A stretch of DNA of 64,000 nt, from the NCBI RefSeq assembly GCF_033115175.1, contig NC_084834.1:88272462-88336461 (forward strand), read 5' to 3'. How positions within the stretch are numbered: position 1 is the first letter of the stretch; the number at the start of each line of letters is the position of its first letter. Made by a program: the position numbers and the translations under genes. Positions 1-12,247 of the stretch are shown here, piece by piece. The notes below the pieces were generated by a model, which searched no databases, was not told the DNA's origin, and was given only the letters and a program-made list of their open reading frames with translations. The stretch comes from Lepus europaeus (taxonomy: Eukaryota; Chordata; Mammalia; Lagomorpha; Leporidae).

Positions 1-1490
1 GAAGCACAGCTTATGTAACCACATATTGTTTGCTGGCGAGAAAATTAGAGAAATAGGTATAATGTTACTTGGAAATTTTGACATTTAAGACTGGCCACAA
101 ACACAAATCATCATCAGGCTTTCTCTGCAAGTTTCAGTTCCCATTTAATTGGGAAGGGACTTAGATCCTCTTCACCAAGCCATGCCTGCAATTAAAAATA
201 TAAATAAGTGTTCAGTGCATGAGGTGCACTGTGCCTTACTAATGGTGTGAGGAAAGTAGTTGGTAAGCAAAGGGAGGTCATGGAAATGAAATATGTAAAA
301 TGCCGTCCACAAAGTTTACTCGTATCAAAAATTTGACTCATGAATCATATCCTGGAGATTATTTCACTTCAAACAAAACGCCCCCAGCTATTTACTTATT
401 CTGATTCTTTTTCACTGCTGTCAATAGAGACTCACCTCCCTAATAGAAAGTCTCCCTCGGTGCTACCTTTGACAACCACTATGCAGCCGTAATGTCACTC
501 CTGCCCACGTCAGCTAAGCCACAGCATCTATTATCTGATTAGTACATTTCAAACAAAATTAACCCTTAGTAATCCCATCAAAATGATTGATCACATAGAA
601 ACCACATAGAACCTGAGGGAAGGATTCTCATTGTCCAAGAGCAGTGCATGCCTGCAGCAGTTGCTATAGCTTTCTAGTAATAGCCACGAGAAGGCCCTTG
701 CCACTGGGACACAAAAGGTTATTTTGTTGTCGTCATTTCCTAAGTGAGTTCCTTAGCTACTTATGATTCTCTTAGGACCACAGTAAATCTTTGGGGTTGA
801 AATGATAACTGATAAGACTGCTGAGTCATATTTCTGTTTATTTCAAGAGCAATTATAATGATTTATGCTTAGGAAGAAAACATAATAAAGGAAAACTCTC
901 CTAGTTCTCCATCTCCTCATGACCATAAATTTTAATTGCTTGTTATTATTTTGATTCTCAATGCAATGAAGGAAACTTTTCTCAAAGCTCAGTGTATATA
1001 TCAAAATCTAAAAAACATGTTAAAATATTCTCTCAGGCAGATCTTTATTCTAAACACACAATTCAATAATGTGATTACGTCAAGTTCGTTAGCTATCCAC
1101 TACCTGATAACCACAATTTGTAGTTGTCAATAATAAAGATTCTTCTTACGTGAATGCTTAAGTTATCAGAGCCAAGCACATTTTTGCTTGGAAAGTCAAA
1201 ATGATTTAAAAAATAAAGCCTTCTCCTTTGCTTAAATCATTTAAACTTGGTATAGCAGAGAAATAGGTTTTTGAAAATATGACTCATTTACTTAGAGGCC
1301 ATTATGGAGTGACCACTATTTCACAGTCCAAGCCACAATTTAACAATCTAAATACACCAATCATGAGAAATTCTTGAATACAGATATGTCCACTGTCCTA
1401 TAGGAACATAAAACTATATGTGAAATTGAAAAGAAGGTGATGAATATGGACTGAAAATGGAATTAATCTCTACCAAGTTCCCATTTAGAA
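1..1490. other. AT-rich non-repetitive sequence
   Basis: No gene, recent repeat or RNA gene is recognised here. Open frames are short and lack coding character. A slightly more complex stretch at about 480-600 contains an ACGTCAG half-CRE-like site and several ATTA/TGATTA motifs. That is too little to call a regulatory element. Confidence 0.5.
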
Positions 1491-1500
1491 CCTGATATTT

Positions 1501-1783
1501 GGCCGGCGCCACAGCTCACTAGGCTAATCCTCCGCCTGCAGCACCAGCACCCCGGGTTCTAGTCCCGGTTGCTCCTCTTCCATTCCGGCTCTCTGCTGTG
1601 GCCCGGGAGGGCAGTGGAGGATGGCCCAACTGCTTGGGCCCTGCACCTGCATGGGAGACCAGGAGAAGCACCTGGCTCCTGGCTTTGGATCAGCACAGTG
1701 CGCTGGCCGTAGCGGCCATTTGGGCAGTGAACCAACAGAAGGAAGACCTTTCTCTCTCTCTCACTGTCTAACTCTGCCTGTCC

Positions 1784-1810
<27 letters not shown>
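1501..1810 (+). mobile_element. CSINE, young type, full length
   Basis: Lagomorph C-repeat, a non-coding SINE moved by L1 enzymes. The tRNA-related head starts GGCCGGCGCC, is followed by the CTAATCCTCCGCC block of the young type, then a CT-rich stretch and a pure A-tail of about 25 nt. It is flanked by near-identical duplications, CCTGATATTT on the left (1491-1500) and CCTTGATATTT on the right (1811-1821). Open frames on both strands here are by-products of the SINE. Confidence 0.95.
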
Positions 1811-1814
<4 letters not shown>

Positions 1815-1821
1815 GATATTT

Positions 1822-2949
1822 GAGATAACTCCATGTATTCTAAGATGCTTAGTGCCTACTGTCTAATAGTCTAATACCTGGGCATTAAAAGTTAGAAAGA
1901 GAAGAAATCCAAAATATTGCACCAAAATTAGAAAGCTGAAAATATTTCTCAGCTTATTTTGGACAGCAGAGGGATATGTGGAGAATTCCAGGCCAAAGAA
2001 AAAAGGCATTATATAAATATATAAATATATATATATATGTGTGTGTGTGTGTATGTATATAACTCTTCTTTAAAAGTATAAGTGGAAATTTTGGGAACAT
2101 TTACCTAAATACTTTAGAGGAGTTAATGTGCTTTTGAAAAAAAAAAGTAGTTTTAGTCATCCAAAAGTAAAAATATTCACTGTTCTATGTCCTTTGGAAA
2201 TTATAGCCAAATGTACAACATGGTTTTTTAGTGCAGATTTTGTATTATCTCACTGAAATCTGATCATAGCGCAGAATACAATAGACATGACATATCACTC
2301 AGTTCTAAACTGTTGACTAAACAGTTCTGGTTCCAAATGTCTGGTTTTATATGTCTTCCTTCAAAATAACTAACATATTAAAATGACATACAAAAAATCC
2401 CCAGCAATCCTGTGAAGTCAAGGAACATTCTGGAACAGAAAGCCATTTCTGATGAGAATGAATTGATGGAGATGTGCAATCCAGCTGAATCCCTGAGTAG
2501 CACTAGTTCAAACCAGAGGGCCTACAAAGAGTGAGCTGTGGGGCTCCCTGTTGTCTGTGCCTATCCGTTTCCAGAGGCCAACGCTCAGCAATGGCCATAC
2601 TCCAAGGCCACAGCACAATCTTTCAGAATGGAATGCAGACGCAGGATCATGCCCCAGGGAACCTAGTGCAGTCATAAGGACATAGACAGGATACTTATTA
2701 GATACATAACAAGTGTTCCCTGAAAGAAAGCCAACCTCCCCTGTGCTTTGCCCATGCACTCCCACACATGCACACGAATGCAAGTATGCACAAAAGGAGT
2801 GAAGCTTCTGGTTGTCTGTATCACTTCCAGGACAGCATAAACTTTTGTTTGAACACTGAAATATTCTCCTGGATCCAACAGCAGTCTAAAGTATCAACTA
2901 TAGATACAACAGATGACCAATATTCAGTCACCATTTGAGGATAATATCA
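1822..2949. other. Intergenic sequence with AT/GT microsatellite
   Basis: No gene recognised. A compound (AT)n(GT)n microsatellite lies at about 2010-2060. The rest is unique-looking AT-rich DNA. The minus-strand frames at 2508-2878 have no recognisable domain. Confidence 0.5.
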
Positions 2950-4400
2950 ACAACATGAAAGAGAGTGAAAAACATCTATAAACAAAAGAACTAATGTCCT
3001 GAGCAAACAAGAAGCATTTGAAGATAAGCACAGCTAGTAACCTAAGAAGGATTCAAAAGCATAACACATCCATTAGGAATGAGGCTGCTAAGAGAAAGAA
3101 ATGACTAAAACAATCAATAAATGTGATGAATAGAAAATGAGACTCACAGCTGAAAAATCAATTCGAAATATTGCCTCAGAGAGCCATGCAAATAAATAAA
3201 AAATAAATGCTAAGTGATCAAAAACATGAGAGAAAAGTTAGAAGGTAAAACATGGATTCATGGATCTGTGAACTCCAACATCCATTAAGCAGGTTTCTCA
3301 AGGCAAGAGAAAGTTGGGGGTGGGCAGGGTAGAATAGGGAAAAAAAGTGAAGAATTTATTAAAATAACCCATTCTTCAAAGAAAATTATAGTTAGAATGG
3401 CACCAACTGCTCTCTTTAATAAAATCAAGTTAAACCAAAAATTTATATAGAAGACTAAAACAATCAAGAAAAATAGGCAATATTGATGAGAAACAAAATA
3501 GTAGTGGTGGGTAGGGGAGGAGGAATGAGTATCCTCTCAGGTAAGTGCTACCAAGTCACAAAACTGGGGTAATGAAGATAGTGTGGTCTGGTACATGGAA
3601 GAGCAAATATTGCTGCAGAACCTGGTAGAGAGTCCCAAAGCAGAGTTGTATGTGTATGGAGGCTTGGTATACACCTGCAGTGGCACAAAACAATGAAGAA
3701 AGAACAGACCAGTCAATAAATGGTAATCAGATTATTGATCAGCCTTATGGGAATAGGATTCCTATCTTATTCCTTACCAAGATAAAACCATTCCCATGTG
3801 GATTGAAGATTTAAATATAAAAATACAAAACTTTAAACTTTTAAAAGTGAGTTCAGGAAATATCTGTTGGTAAGGATATGAAAAAATAGAAGGTCCATAT
3901 GTCTAGGTTTCAGTAAGAGTTGGCTTCACTTCTTCAGAGAACAATCTGTCTGTATCTACTTAATATCCACTTCTATCAATTTAAGGAGAAGGTAGTCACA
4001 CAGCATCACAAAACAAAATAAAACTGGGGTATTGGGAAAAATACTGGAAATACCTGTCTTTTTTAACAGAATTAAAATTCAGAATATGAGTATTAAAGAG
4101 CTTCAACTTTGAAATAAAAATAGGGCATTTGTAACAAAATGGATATAAACAGAGATCAGTATGCCATATGAAATAAGCCAGGCCCAGAAAGACAAATACC
4201 ATGTTTTCTCTTACTTGTGGCAGTTAATATATAGACAGCTTATACAAATTGCATGGATGTCATATCATTTGGTAAACAGCTATAGTATCCCTGCACTGAA
4301 TCATACCGCATAAATGGCAATATACTCTTCTTTCCACATTTAAAACAAGAACAAAGAAATGGGGAAGGGAATAGTGGGGGCTCTTGGGCTACAGGTAACA
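2950..4400 (+). mobile_element. Old L1 (LINE-1) fragment, ORF2 end and 3' region
   Basis: Degenerate L1 in sense orientation. The clearest parts are 3700-3870, matching the ORF2 segment that ends in 'CAATAAATGG...', and 4150-4215, matching the highly conserved ORF2 end (GAAATAAGCCAG followed by AAAGACAAATACCATG). The part before 3480 looks like an ORF1/5' region but is less certain. Stops and indels break every frame, so it is an inactive fossil. It has no rabbit-type 3' UTR and is therefore an older, pan-placental type. Confidence 0.65.
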
Positions 4401-5403
4401 CTTTGTTCTTACTTTGGTTATGAGGGTAATGAGGTGACAAAAACATCATTTATCTGTATTCTTATGTGTATTTCTTTGTAGGTATACAATATTTCAGCTA
4501 AATGTTTTAAAGATAAACAAATAAAAATAAAAATAGCACACAATGAAAAGCAAAAGTATATAAAGACAAATTCATGAAAAAAGAAATACAACAGACCCAC
4601 CAAAATAATACTCCAAAATAAAATATTATATTGAATTTTAAACTTCTCCTCCCCTGCATTGTTAGCCAAAGTGTGGGGCAATGCTTTCCTAAATCATCCC
4701 TAAGACTCTAAAATTGCATAGTAACTTGTGAGGATCTTTCAAAGTAAACATACATAAATTTGGTTTAGTTTAAAACAAGTTTTCCCACATAAACACAAAG
4801 CTTTATGTCTGGCATTGCTGGAAATAATAAAAAGTTAGAGCTGTCTAAAATACTGGTCAGTGAAAAATATTTCAAGTGTAGGGTATACACACTGTGGAAT
4901 GGACTGCAACCATATTGTTTGCATTTTACTACTTAAAAAACTAAATGTTATATATAAAACTAATCAATTAGGCACATGTATACTGACTTAGAAAAAGAAA
5001 GTGAAAAGGACATAAACATTTGTGCTGGATAATTCTATTAGCTAAAAATGATAACAAAATTAAATTATATATGGAATACTTATTAAAATGTATTACAAAA
5101 TATCTCATGTGTGCATGTGTGTGTGTGTGTGAGGAACCATACTACTGTTGTTAGAGATGCCCCAATTAAGGAGTGAAGGGACAAACAGTAAAAGGGACTT
5201 TGACATTTTATTGTATATGCTTCTTTACTATGTGAATTTTTTACAATGTTTGAATTATAATTAGTTTATAACTAAAAATTATGGAATGTTCAAAGAGTAA
5301 ACTTTATACTTTGATTATTTACAATAAAAAATGCAGGTTTAGCATTTTATTTGGCTTTGCCTTTACAGAAATGACCTTACCAGAAGCAGTAAGTGGGAGA
5401 ATT
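4401..5403. other. AT-rich sequence with short GT repeat
   Basis: No gene recognised. A (TG)n tract sits at about 5108-5131. The stretch 5150-5270 (TTTTTTACAATG near 5240) resembles the tail of an ancient interspersed repeat whose family I cannot name. Confidence 0.4.
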
Positions 5404-5712
5404 TATTTTATTTGGCTTTATTCTTACTTATTTTCATTTTATTTGAAAGACAGAAAGGCAAAGACAGAGAGAGATTTCCACCTGCTGATTCACTTCCTAA
5501 ACACCCACGACAGACAGTCAGAGCTGGTCCAGGAACTCAGTCTAGGTCTCCCACATTGGTGGCAGGGACCTCAATACTTGAGGCATCAGCTACTGCCTCC
5601 CAGCAGGAAGCTGGATTCCTAAGTGGAGCTGTGACTCAAACCCAGGCACTTGGATATGGCATGCAGGTGTCCCAAGTGATGTATTTAGTGCTTCACCGAA
5701 TGCTTGCCCCAT
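5404..5712 (-). mobile_element. CSINE, oldest type (CSINE1-like)
   Basis: C-repeat in antisense orientation, starting with TTTATTTGAAAGACAGA and ending near GCTTGCCCC. It carries features of the older subfamily: ACTGCCTCCCAGCAGGAAGCTGGA and a GATATGGCATGCAGGTGTCCCAA block. Divergence is high and no TSD remains visible. The two overlapping frames read through it in the antisense direction and are not genes. Confidence 0.85.
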
Positions 5713-5849
5713 GGAAGAGCTTTAATGAAGCAGTGAAATTTTGTTGGGTTTGACCTTGTGGTCTATGATGGAATTTACTTTTACTTTTCTTTCCTGAGAT
5801 ATAGTTATCTGGACAAATACTTTCCATGGAAATTTTGATAATCACTAAA

Positions 5850-6020
5850 CATTATCGAACACTTGTACCATACACTCTTTATGTGCTTTAGACAAATCAG
5901 CTCACTTATTCCTCACAACAATCTCTCTCGATATGTGCTAATTTTATCCCCATTCGACAGCCAGACGTTAAATTAGGTAAAGTTGAAATCTGAAGCCAAG
6001 CAGTCTGGATCTGGGACTTG
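5850..6020 (+). repeat. MIR SINE remnant
   Basis: Matches the MIR core and tail. It shows decayed CTCATTTAATCCTCACAACA, then 'TTTTATCCCCATTCGACAG' for the usual TTATTATCCCCATTTTACAG, then a GAAGCCAAGCAGTCTGG end. MIR is an ancient tRNA-derived SINE mobilised by L2. Confidence 0.75.
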
Positions 6021-6989
6021 TTTTTGCATCTACTCTACCCTGTGCCTCCTCAAGCTCAAAATCACATCCACCTCACATTTCCTCTGATTATTTCTGTATC
6101 ATGTGTGTTGCTCTTGGAACAGCTGGATGCATTTCAGATTAAATCTGTTTGTCATCAAATCACTCAACCCCTTACAGTTAAGAGACTCCAGCAAAATTCA
6201 GAGAAAGCTGGCCTTGCATGATATTTCAAATTTACTCACTATAGCAGTAATAATTGTTCTTTGAATAGACTATCTGCTACTGGGTTCAGACACACTGTCA
6301 ATTGTGAGTTTGGTGTTCTATTTTATTGACTACTCTGGCAGCCATATTTCATTCAGAGTGACAGTAAGTACTACCTGACTTGTCGCTTTTGTTACAGAGC
6401 ATCAATATTGATCCTTTCTCCTAGCTCCACAATCCGAACGTGATTGAATATTTACTGCTAGTCTTGACTGAAGGTATGATAAATGATGATAACATACATC
6501 ATATTCTAAAGTCACAGACTCTGGAAAAGACAAAAATGTAATGGATTGAATAGGCATTATTTTGAGGGTTATTTATTTCCCTCCACTGAACTGTGGTCTG
6601 TGTTTCAATCTCCTCTCTCTGGCAATATTACCTTCTCTAACATAAGTTGGGAAAGAGGAGTTGTCTTTAATGTTTGTTCTAGAGCCATCTTCCTGACACT
6701 GAGCTGTCCAGCCCTATCTCATTCTTCTATTTCAGTTCTTTAGAGTCATGGTTTGTTCACTATTGGGCCTACCTCAACCTTGTGGGACACATTAAGATTT
6801 TCCACATGGATATCTATGGAGCAGTAAATGTGAGATGTAACTACTTCCTTTTTTAGTTACTGACACATCCCTTTCTCATCCACATCATCATCAGAACTTA
6901 AGGGTACATCAGAATACACTAAAGGGTTAAGATAAATGTATTCAGTATGAATATTGCAAAGGAAAACATTTTAGCTATACATATGACTT
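6021..6989. other. Unique intergenic sequence
   Basis: I see nothing assignable. The + strand frame at 6546-6743 shows no domain, and its composition matches the flanking non-coding DNA. Confidence 0.45.
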
Positions 6990-7636
6990 AATTTCTTCTT
7001 AGTAGAGCCCATGAGAGTATTTTAGGCATGGAAAGCCAAGACACTCTGGCAAAAAAAATAAAAACAAAAAAAAAAAAAACACTAAATAAAAGATCTCTGC
7101 GAGTGAGATCCCAGTGGAAAGAACAGGCCATAAAAGGAGGTACCTTTCTCTGAAGGGAGGAGAGAACTTCCACTTTGACTATGACCTTGTCTAAATCAGA
7201 TCGGAGTTAGCAAACTCAAAAGGCTTCCATAGCCTTGGCAACTCATGACAAGAGCCTAGGGTGATTACTGACGCCATAAACTAGAGTGTCAATTTGTTAA
7301 GTCAACAACAGGAGTCACTGTGCACTTACTCCCCATGTAGAATCTCTGTCCTTAATGTGTTGTACTATGTGAATTAATGCTATAACTAGTACTCAAACAG
7401 TACTTTACACTTTGTGTTTCTGTGTGGGTGCAAACTGTTGAAATCTTTACTTAATATATACTAAATTGATCATCTATATATAAAGATAATTGAAAATGAA
7501 TCTTGATGTGAATGGTAGGGAGCAGGAGATGGGAGGATTGCAGGTGGGAGGGAAGTTAGGGGGGGGGGGAGCCACTGTAATCCAAAAGCTGTACTTTGGA
7601 AATTATATTTATTAAATAAAAATTTAAAAAATTTCT
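6990..7636 (+). mobile_element. 5'-truncated rabbit L1 3' end
   Basis: Sense-oriented 3' UTR of the lagomorph L1 family. It carries the diagnostic series GTTAAGTCAACAACAGGAGTCACTG (7298 on), a G-rich tract ending in a run of about eleven G (7514-7571), and the terminal TTTATTAAATAAA plus A-rich tail. AATTTCTTCTT on the left (6990-7000) and AATTTCTTTTT on the right (about 7629-7639) look like a TSD. It has no coding capacity. Confidence 0.9.
7514..7571 (+). other. G-rich tract in L1 3' UTR, potential G-quadruplex
   Basis: Four or more G-runs of three or longer lie within 60 nt, finishing in an unbroken run of about eleven G. The same tract recurs in antisense as C-runs in the L1 copies near 18.37, 41.75 and 63.37 kb. 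G-quadruplex capacity in L1 3' UTRs is known for mammals. Folding of this copy is inferred from sequence alone. Confidence 0.6.
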
Positions 7637-8319
7637 TTTTTAAGACCAAAACATATTTATCCAACCAATGTTTCTCTTTACCATTTGGTTTTTGGGGTTC
7701 CTTATTTGGCTCCCCTTCCCTCAGGCCCTCAGCTTTGGAATACTGGCAGGCAATATGCAAGCTTCTGAACTGTGAGCCACTCCAAGGTGGGTTTGCTTTA
7801 AAATTTGCCCCAGCCAGAAGACAATTCATGGAAAATCTATGTCCCCAGCAGCTCATCTGCCAGTACACATGAACCTTGGGGCAGAGGGAAGGAGCACCAG
7901 ACTGTCCGAAGGCACTCTGGTGTCAGAGGAGAGGTGAGCCGTTTGCCTGATCTCCAGGAGGATCTGTAGAGCCGGGCAAGCACAGCTCTCTCAGAAATAA
8001 GCTTTGACCCTTGCAGAGAGAAGTCTAGATCTGTGTTCTGGAGCAAACGCAGAGTGCTAAGTGCTAATAAGCGTCATAGGTCCCATGTGCAAGAGAAGTC
8101 CAGCTTGATACCATTCAGCACAGTTCTGTATTCCCACCCTCCCCTTTCCAAAACTTTTGGGTTGTTTATGCACAATCTGTTACTGCAAAATCATGCAGCC
8201 GTGGTGCCCAGAACAACAAGTTTAATCATTTCCCACTTTTCAATGTGCTATACCTGTTCCTATCTGCACACCACTCTCTACAGTAGAATGAAGAGTGCAT
8301 ATTTATAAGACCCCTAGCT
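7637..8319. other. Unique intergenic sequence
   Basis: No repeat family or gene recognised. Overlapping frames at 7470-8046 (minus) and 8033-8308 (plus) partly use the flanking L1 and have no domain I recognise. Confidence 0.45.
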
Positions 8320-8661
8320 GGGGCCAGAGTTGTGGCATAGGGGATAAAGCCACCACCTGAAATGTTGGCATCCCATATGGGCACCAGTTTGAGGCCTGGC
8401 TGCTCCATTTCCCATCCAGCTCCCTGCTAATGAGCCTGAGAAAGCAGCTCAAGATGACCCAAGTCTTTGGGCCCCTGCACCCATGTGGGAGACTGGGAAG
8501 AAGCTCCAGGCTCCTGGCTTCGGCCTGGCCCAGCCCCAGCCATTGCAGCCTTTTGAGGAGTGAGCCAGCAGATAGAAGATCTCTCTGTGTCTCTCCCTTT
8601 CTCTCTGTAACTCTGTCTTTCAGATAAATAAAATAAATCTAAAAAAATAAAAATAAAAAAA
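8320..8661 (+). mobile_element. CSINE, intermediate type
   Basis: Begins GGGGCCAGAGTTGTGGCATAG and contains the CATCCCATATGGGCACC block of the middle-aged subfamily. It ends in a CT-rich stretch and an ATAAATAAAATAAATCT tail. A TSD is not obvious, so it was probably blurred by mutation. Confidence 0.92.
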
Positions 8662-8907
8662 CCTGGAGAACATCTAGGATGGGAAGAAGAATGGTCCTTT
8701 CTTCTACATGAAGAGATAAAGATGACTTGAGTGTGCCTTCCCAATATATAAAGGATGTGTGATTCCGTTTGTTTTAAATGATTGGCTTTTTAAAATCTAT
8801 TCTTGCGTAGAGTGATAAAATTCTTGAATGAATTTTAATCTCCACTGGAAAGGTTTTATTAATTCCTCAGATTTACAAATGATATAGCATGAAAATAAGT
8901 TTTCAAT

Positions 8908-9541
8908 ATTTCATTTACTTTATTTGAGAGAGAAAAAGAGATAGTGCTACCATCTGCAGGTTTGCTCCTTAAATACCTGCAGCAACCAGGGCTGGGCAAG
9001 CTAAAGCCAAGAACCAGAAACCCAATCCTCCGGATCTCTTTGTAAGTGGCAGGGACCCAACTACTTGAGCCATTATCTACTACTTTTTTTTTTTTTTTGA
9101 CAGGCAGAGTTAGACAGTGAGAGAGAGAGACAGAGAGAAAGGTCTTCCTTCCATTGGTTCACCCCCCAAATGGCCACTACAGCCGGCACGCTACGCCAAT
9201 CCGAAGCCAGGAGCCAGGTGCTTCCTCCTGGTCTCCATGTGGGTGCAGGGCCCAAGCACTTGGGCCATCCTCCACTGCCGTCCTGGGCCACAGCAGAGAG
9301 CTGGACTGGAAGAGGGGCAACCGGGACAGAATCCGGCACCCCAACCGGCACTAGAACCCGGGGTGCTGGCGCCGCAGGCAGAGGATTAGACTAGTGAGCC
9401 ACGGCGCTGGCCATTATCTACTACTTTTCAGGGTGCACGTTAGCAGGAAGCTGGAAATGGGAACAGAGCTGGGACTCAAGCCCAGGGAAGCTAATACGAG
9501 ATGCAGGTGTCCCAACCTCTTGGCCAAATGCTCACCCCAAT
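8908..9541 (-). mobile_element. Old CSINE split by a younger CSINE
   Basis: The host element is a CSINE1-like copy in antisense. Its first part is 8908-9087 and its second part is 9429-9541, which carries GGTGCACGTTAGCAGGAAGC. The parts join seamlessly once the inner element and one TSD copy are removed, so the insertion order is certain. Confidence 0.9.
9088..9411 (-). mobile_element. Young CSINE inserted in the older CSINE
   Basis: Complete young-type CSINE in antisense, from its poly-T start to GCCACGGCGCTGGC. A perfect 17-bp TSD, CATTATCTACTACTTTT, lies at 9071-9087 and 9412-9428. Several overlapping frames on the + strand come from its GC-rich body and are not genes. Confidence 0.96.
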
Positions 9542-9989
9542 ACATGGTCTATACCCATAAACACTTCTCTGTGGAATTAAAGATAAATTGTAAAATTTTT
9601 TCTAACATTAATGTGAAATTGGTAGATTTCATCAAATAATATAGAACAGTCACCAAGCCCACTGATTGGCATATCTATCCTCTAACTGAGCATTGTAATG
9701 TACTCTCCCTCCACGTTCATCTATTTTCTTAACTTGCACAACTATTACTAAACAATTTCCTGCCAGATGTGATATTGATATATATTTCATTTACAACAGA
9801 GGACATTGTTAAAAGGATTAAAAATGTGCATTTCAGAATAAATTACTTGCATATTTTAAGAGTTGAAATTTCTAGGCAAACAAGTCTACATTTACAAATA
9901 AAAAGGAATATAATTTAGGATGGAGAGGAAGCTCTTCACATTTGAAGAAACTCATGATTGAACCAAACGTTCTAACTAGGTAGGAATAT
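9542..9989. other. AT-rich unique sequence
   Basis: No feature supported apart from the reading-through end of one SINE-derived frame. Confidence 0.4.
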
Positions 9990-10110
9990 GAGTGAGGTCC
10001 ATGAGAGCAGGAATCATTGGGGCTTTTACTTGTATATTCGAAGTGCTAAGGACAGACCTGGCACAAGGCTGCTTAGCAATAAATACTTGTTAAATGAAAT
10101 CATTAATAAA
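9990..10110 (+). repeat. L2 3' end remnant
   Basis: Contains CCATGAGAGCAGGAATCATT, then GACAGACCTGGCACAAGG, then CAATAAATACTTGTTAAATGAA. These are the closing segments of the ancient L2 LINE (usually ...CAATAAATATTTGTTGAATGAA). Confidence 0.75.
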
Positions 10111-10326
10111 TTAGAAGCCCATATTTTACTTTATGTGTAGGGATGAAACTAAAAAGACTTTCCAATTACTTTCCATATTAAAGAGTAAGATCACATTGCA
10201 GAATTACTAATTACATTGTCTTTCTTCTTTCTCTGCTCTCATACACAGTTAGGGGTTGGGTATCACCAGGGTAAAGGTAAGAGCTTTGGGTAGAAGGAGA
10301 AGTAATCATAAAAGTTGGAGAATTGG

Positions 10327-10676
10327 GGCTGGCGCCATGGCTCAATAGGCTAATCCTCCGCCTCGCGGCGCCAGCACACCAGGTTCTAGTCCCAGTCAGG
10401 GCGCCAGATTTTGTCCCGGTTGCTCCTCTTCCAGGCCAGCTCTCTGCTGTGGCCCGGGAAGGCAGCGGAGGATGGCCCAAGTGCTTGGGCCCTGCACCCC
10501 ATGGGAGACCAGGAGAAGCACCTGGCTCCTGGCTTCGGATCAGCGTGATGCGCCAGCCACAGTGTGCCGGCCGCGCCAGCCATTGGAAGGTGAACCAATG
10601 GCAAAGGAAGACCTTTCTCTCTGTCTCTCTCTCACTGTCCACTCTGCCTGTCAAAAAAAAAAAAAAAATTTTAAAA
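10327..10676 (+). mobile_element. CSINE, young type, with perfect 17-bp TSD
   Basis: Starts GGCTGGCGCCATGGCTCA and includes a CGCGGCGCC variant of the head. The tail is a run of A broken by TTTT. The duplication AAAAGTTGGAGAATTGG is identical at 10310-10326 and 10677-10693, so the insertion is recent. Frames on both strands here are SINE-derived. Confidence 0.97.
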
Positions 10677-10767
10677 AAAAGTTGGAGAATTGGAAGCATT
10701 GTGGGCTTACAGGGTTGATTGGGGATTTAAACATACTTTTATGTCTTGAACTTTCAGTGTTTTTAAC

Positions 10768-11340
10768 CTGATATTCATTTGGTACCTACTGTGTGTCCAG
10801 CACAGTTTTAGTCATTGAAAGTATAGCGATGGTTCACATAGATGAAAGTTTCCGTCATTCAGTCAGGGTTGAGAGGTAGGAAAACAGATCAAATTTTTTT
10901 AATGGAAAGCAAGATTGACTAATTGGTTCGCTGGCTGATTTCACAGAGTGATAAATACCAGAAAGTCAATTGTAGGTGAAGTAGACTGGTGTGTTGGAGA
11001 CTGCGGGGTGGAGAACACAGATGTGCTAGAAGGGCACTGAGGAGCGCTGCTCAGAGAGGTAAGGCGGGAGCTGCCCTCTGAACCATGAGATGGTGTCAGC
11101 CGTGGGAAGCTACAGGAAACATTTTCTGCAGAGTGAGTAACCACAGAGGCTCCCATTCAGAGACAAGCTTGGCAATTTCAAGGAGCCAGTCGTACACCAG
11201 CATACCCAGAGGACAGCAAGCCACGAGGGATGAAGCAGTAAGGGGTGAGATCAGAAAGGGAGTGCACGCAGCCGTGGAAATTCTGTTTCTGGTTCATTGA
11301 GAGGCCACACAAACAGGAAAGTCACGCAGCGTGGCACTTT
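10768..11340 (-). repeat. L2 LINE fragment, antisense
   Basis: Starts with the reverse complement of the L2 tail (TTCATTTGGTACCTACTGTGTG), followed by a decayed 'AGCACAGTTTTAGTCATTG'. It continues with L2-like blocks such as AGAGGACAGCAAGCC and GGTGAGATCAGAAAGGGAG. It is diverged and gapped. Frames within it are not coding for a cellular protein. Confidence 0.6.
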
Positions 11341-11504
11341 GAAGAATCGTCTTAGTCATTCTGTTTTGCTTGATTTTTCCTGTTAGTGGTGTACCTTTCG
11401 CCTAGAAAATATCTTCCACTCTAGAGACATAAAAAGCTGAGGCCGAGGCCCAAGAGACCAGAAGAGCTGAGAAAACACACTTAGGAGAGTTCCCTGCCAA
11501 CTCA

Positions 11505-11680
11505 GAATTCGCAAGACTCACCGAGGGCTTGCTGAAAGTGCAGATTCCTAGAAGCCACCCCCTCAGAGACTCTGATTCCGGAAGTCAGAAGCAGAAGGGA
11601 GAACTGGAATTTCCACGGTGACCCAAGGTGATGCAGAGGCCCCAGAACACTCGAGTTCAGAAATTGTTTCAAATGAGAAG
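11505..11680 (-). repeat. MER5A-like MITE (hAT-Charlie)
   Basis: Shows ACCGAGGGCTTGCTGAAAGTG, CCCTCAGAGACTCTGATTC and CAAGGTGATGCAGAGGCCCC in order. This is the symmetric layout of MER5A, a non-autonomous hAT transposon. Terminal inverted repeats are eroded and orientation is tentative. Confidence 0.6.
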
Positions 11681-11855
11681 AAAAACCCTGAGTGTCTTTA
11701 GGTTTAACCAACCCAGTTCACTGTTAGAGGAAAATAACAGAATTTGGGGAAGGTGCCACGTCCAGAAACAACTGCAGGATATCTGTGACTAGAATTGAAT
11801 CTCTGATGCAACAAGGGTTGAGCAAGTCTTCCTCTAGAACACAGAGGACGATCAG

Positions 11856-12206
11856 GGCAGGTATTGTGGGACAGCTGGTTAAGCTGCACTTAGGATACCT
11901 GCATCCCATGTCAGAGTGCCTGGGAACAAGTCCCACCTCGCTTTCCCCTCCAGCTTGTTGCTAATGTGCCTGGGAAGCAACAAATGATAACTCAAGGCCT
12001 TGCATTCCTGCTATCTACATAGGGGACACAGATGGAGTTCCAGGCTCCTGGTTTCAGCCTGGCCCAGCTGTGGCTGTTGCGTCATTTGGAAACTTGAGGA
12101 GTGAACAAGCAAATGGAAGCCCTCTCTCTCTCTCTGCCTCTCTTTCTTCCACCCCATCTCGGTCTGTCACTCTGCCTTTCAGCTGAATGGAAATAAACAA
12201 AGAAGA
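11856..12206 (+). mobile_element. CSINE, older type
   Basis: Reads GGCAGGTATTGTGGGACAGC, then GATACCTGCATCCCATGTCA, GCTAATGTGCCTGGGAAGC, GCCTGGCCCAGCTGTGGC, and a CT-rich end with an eroded tail. The GGATACCTGCATCCC arrangement puts it with the older CSINE1-like copies. It is the only one of those on the + strand here. Confidence 0.85.
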
Positions 12207-12247
12207 ACTCTTGAAAAAATAAAAATGAGTAAACGTTTTAAAAAAAA

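Noticed and set aside
10211..10718. Overlapping frames of 131-162 codons on both strands
   Set aside because: They lie in a young CSINE. The same amino-acid patterns recur in frames over the CSINEs at 1.6, 9.2, 12.3, 18.6, 28.9, 37.2, 46.0, 58.8 and 61.1 kb.
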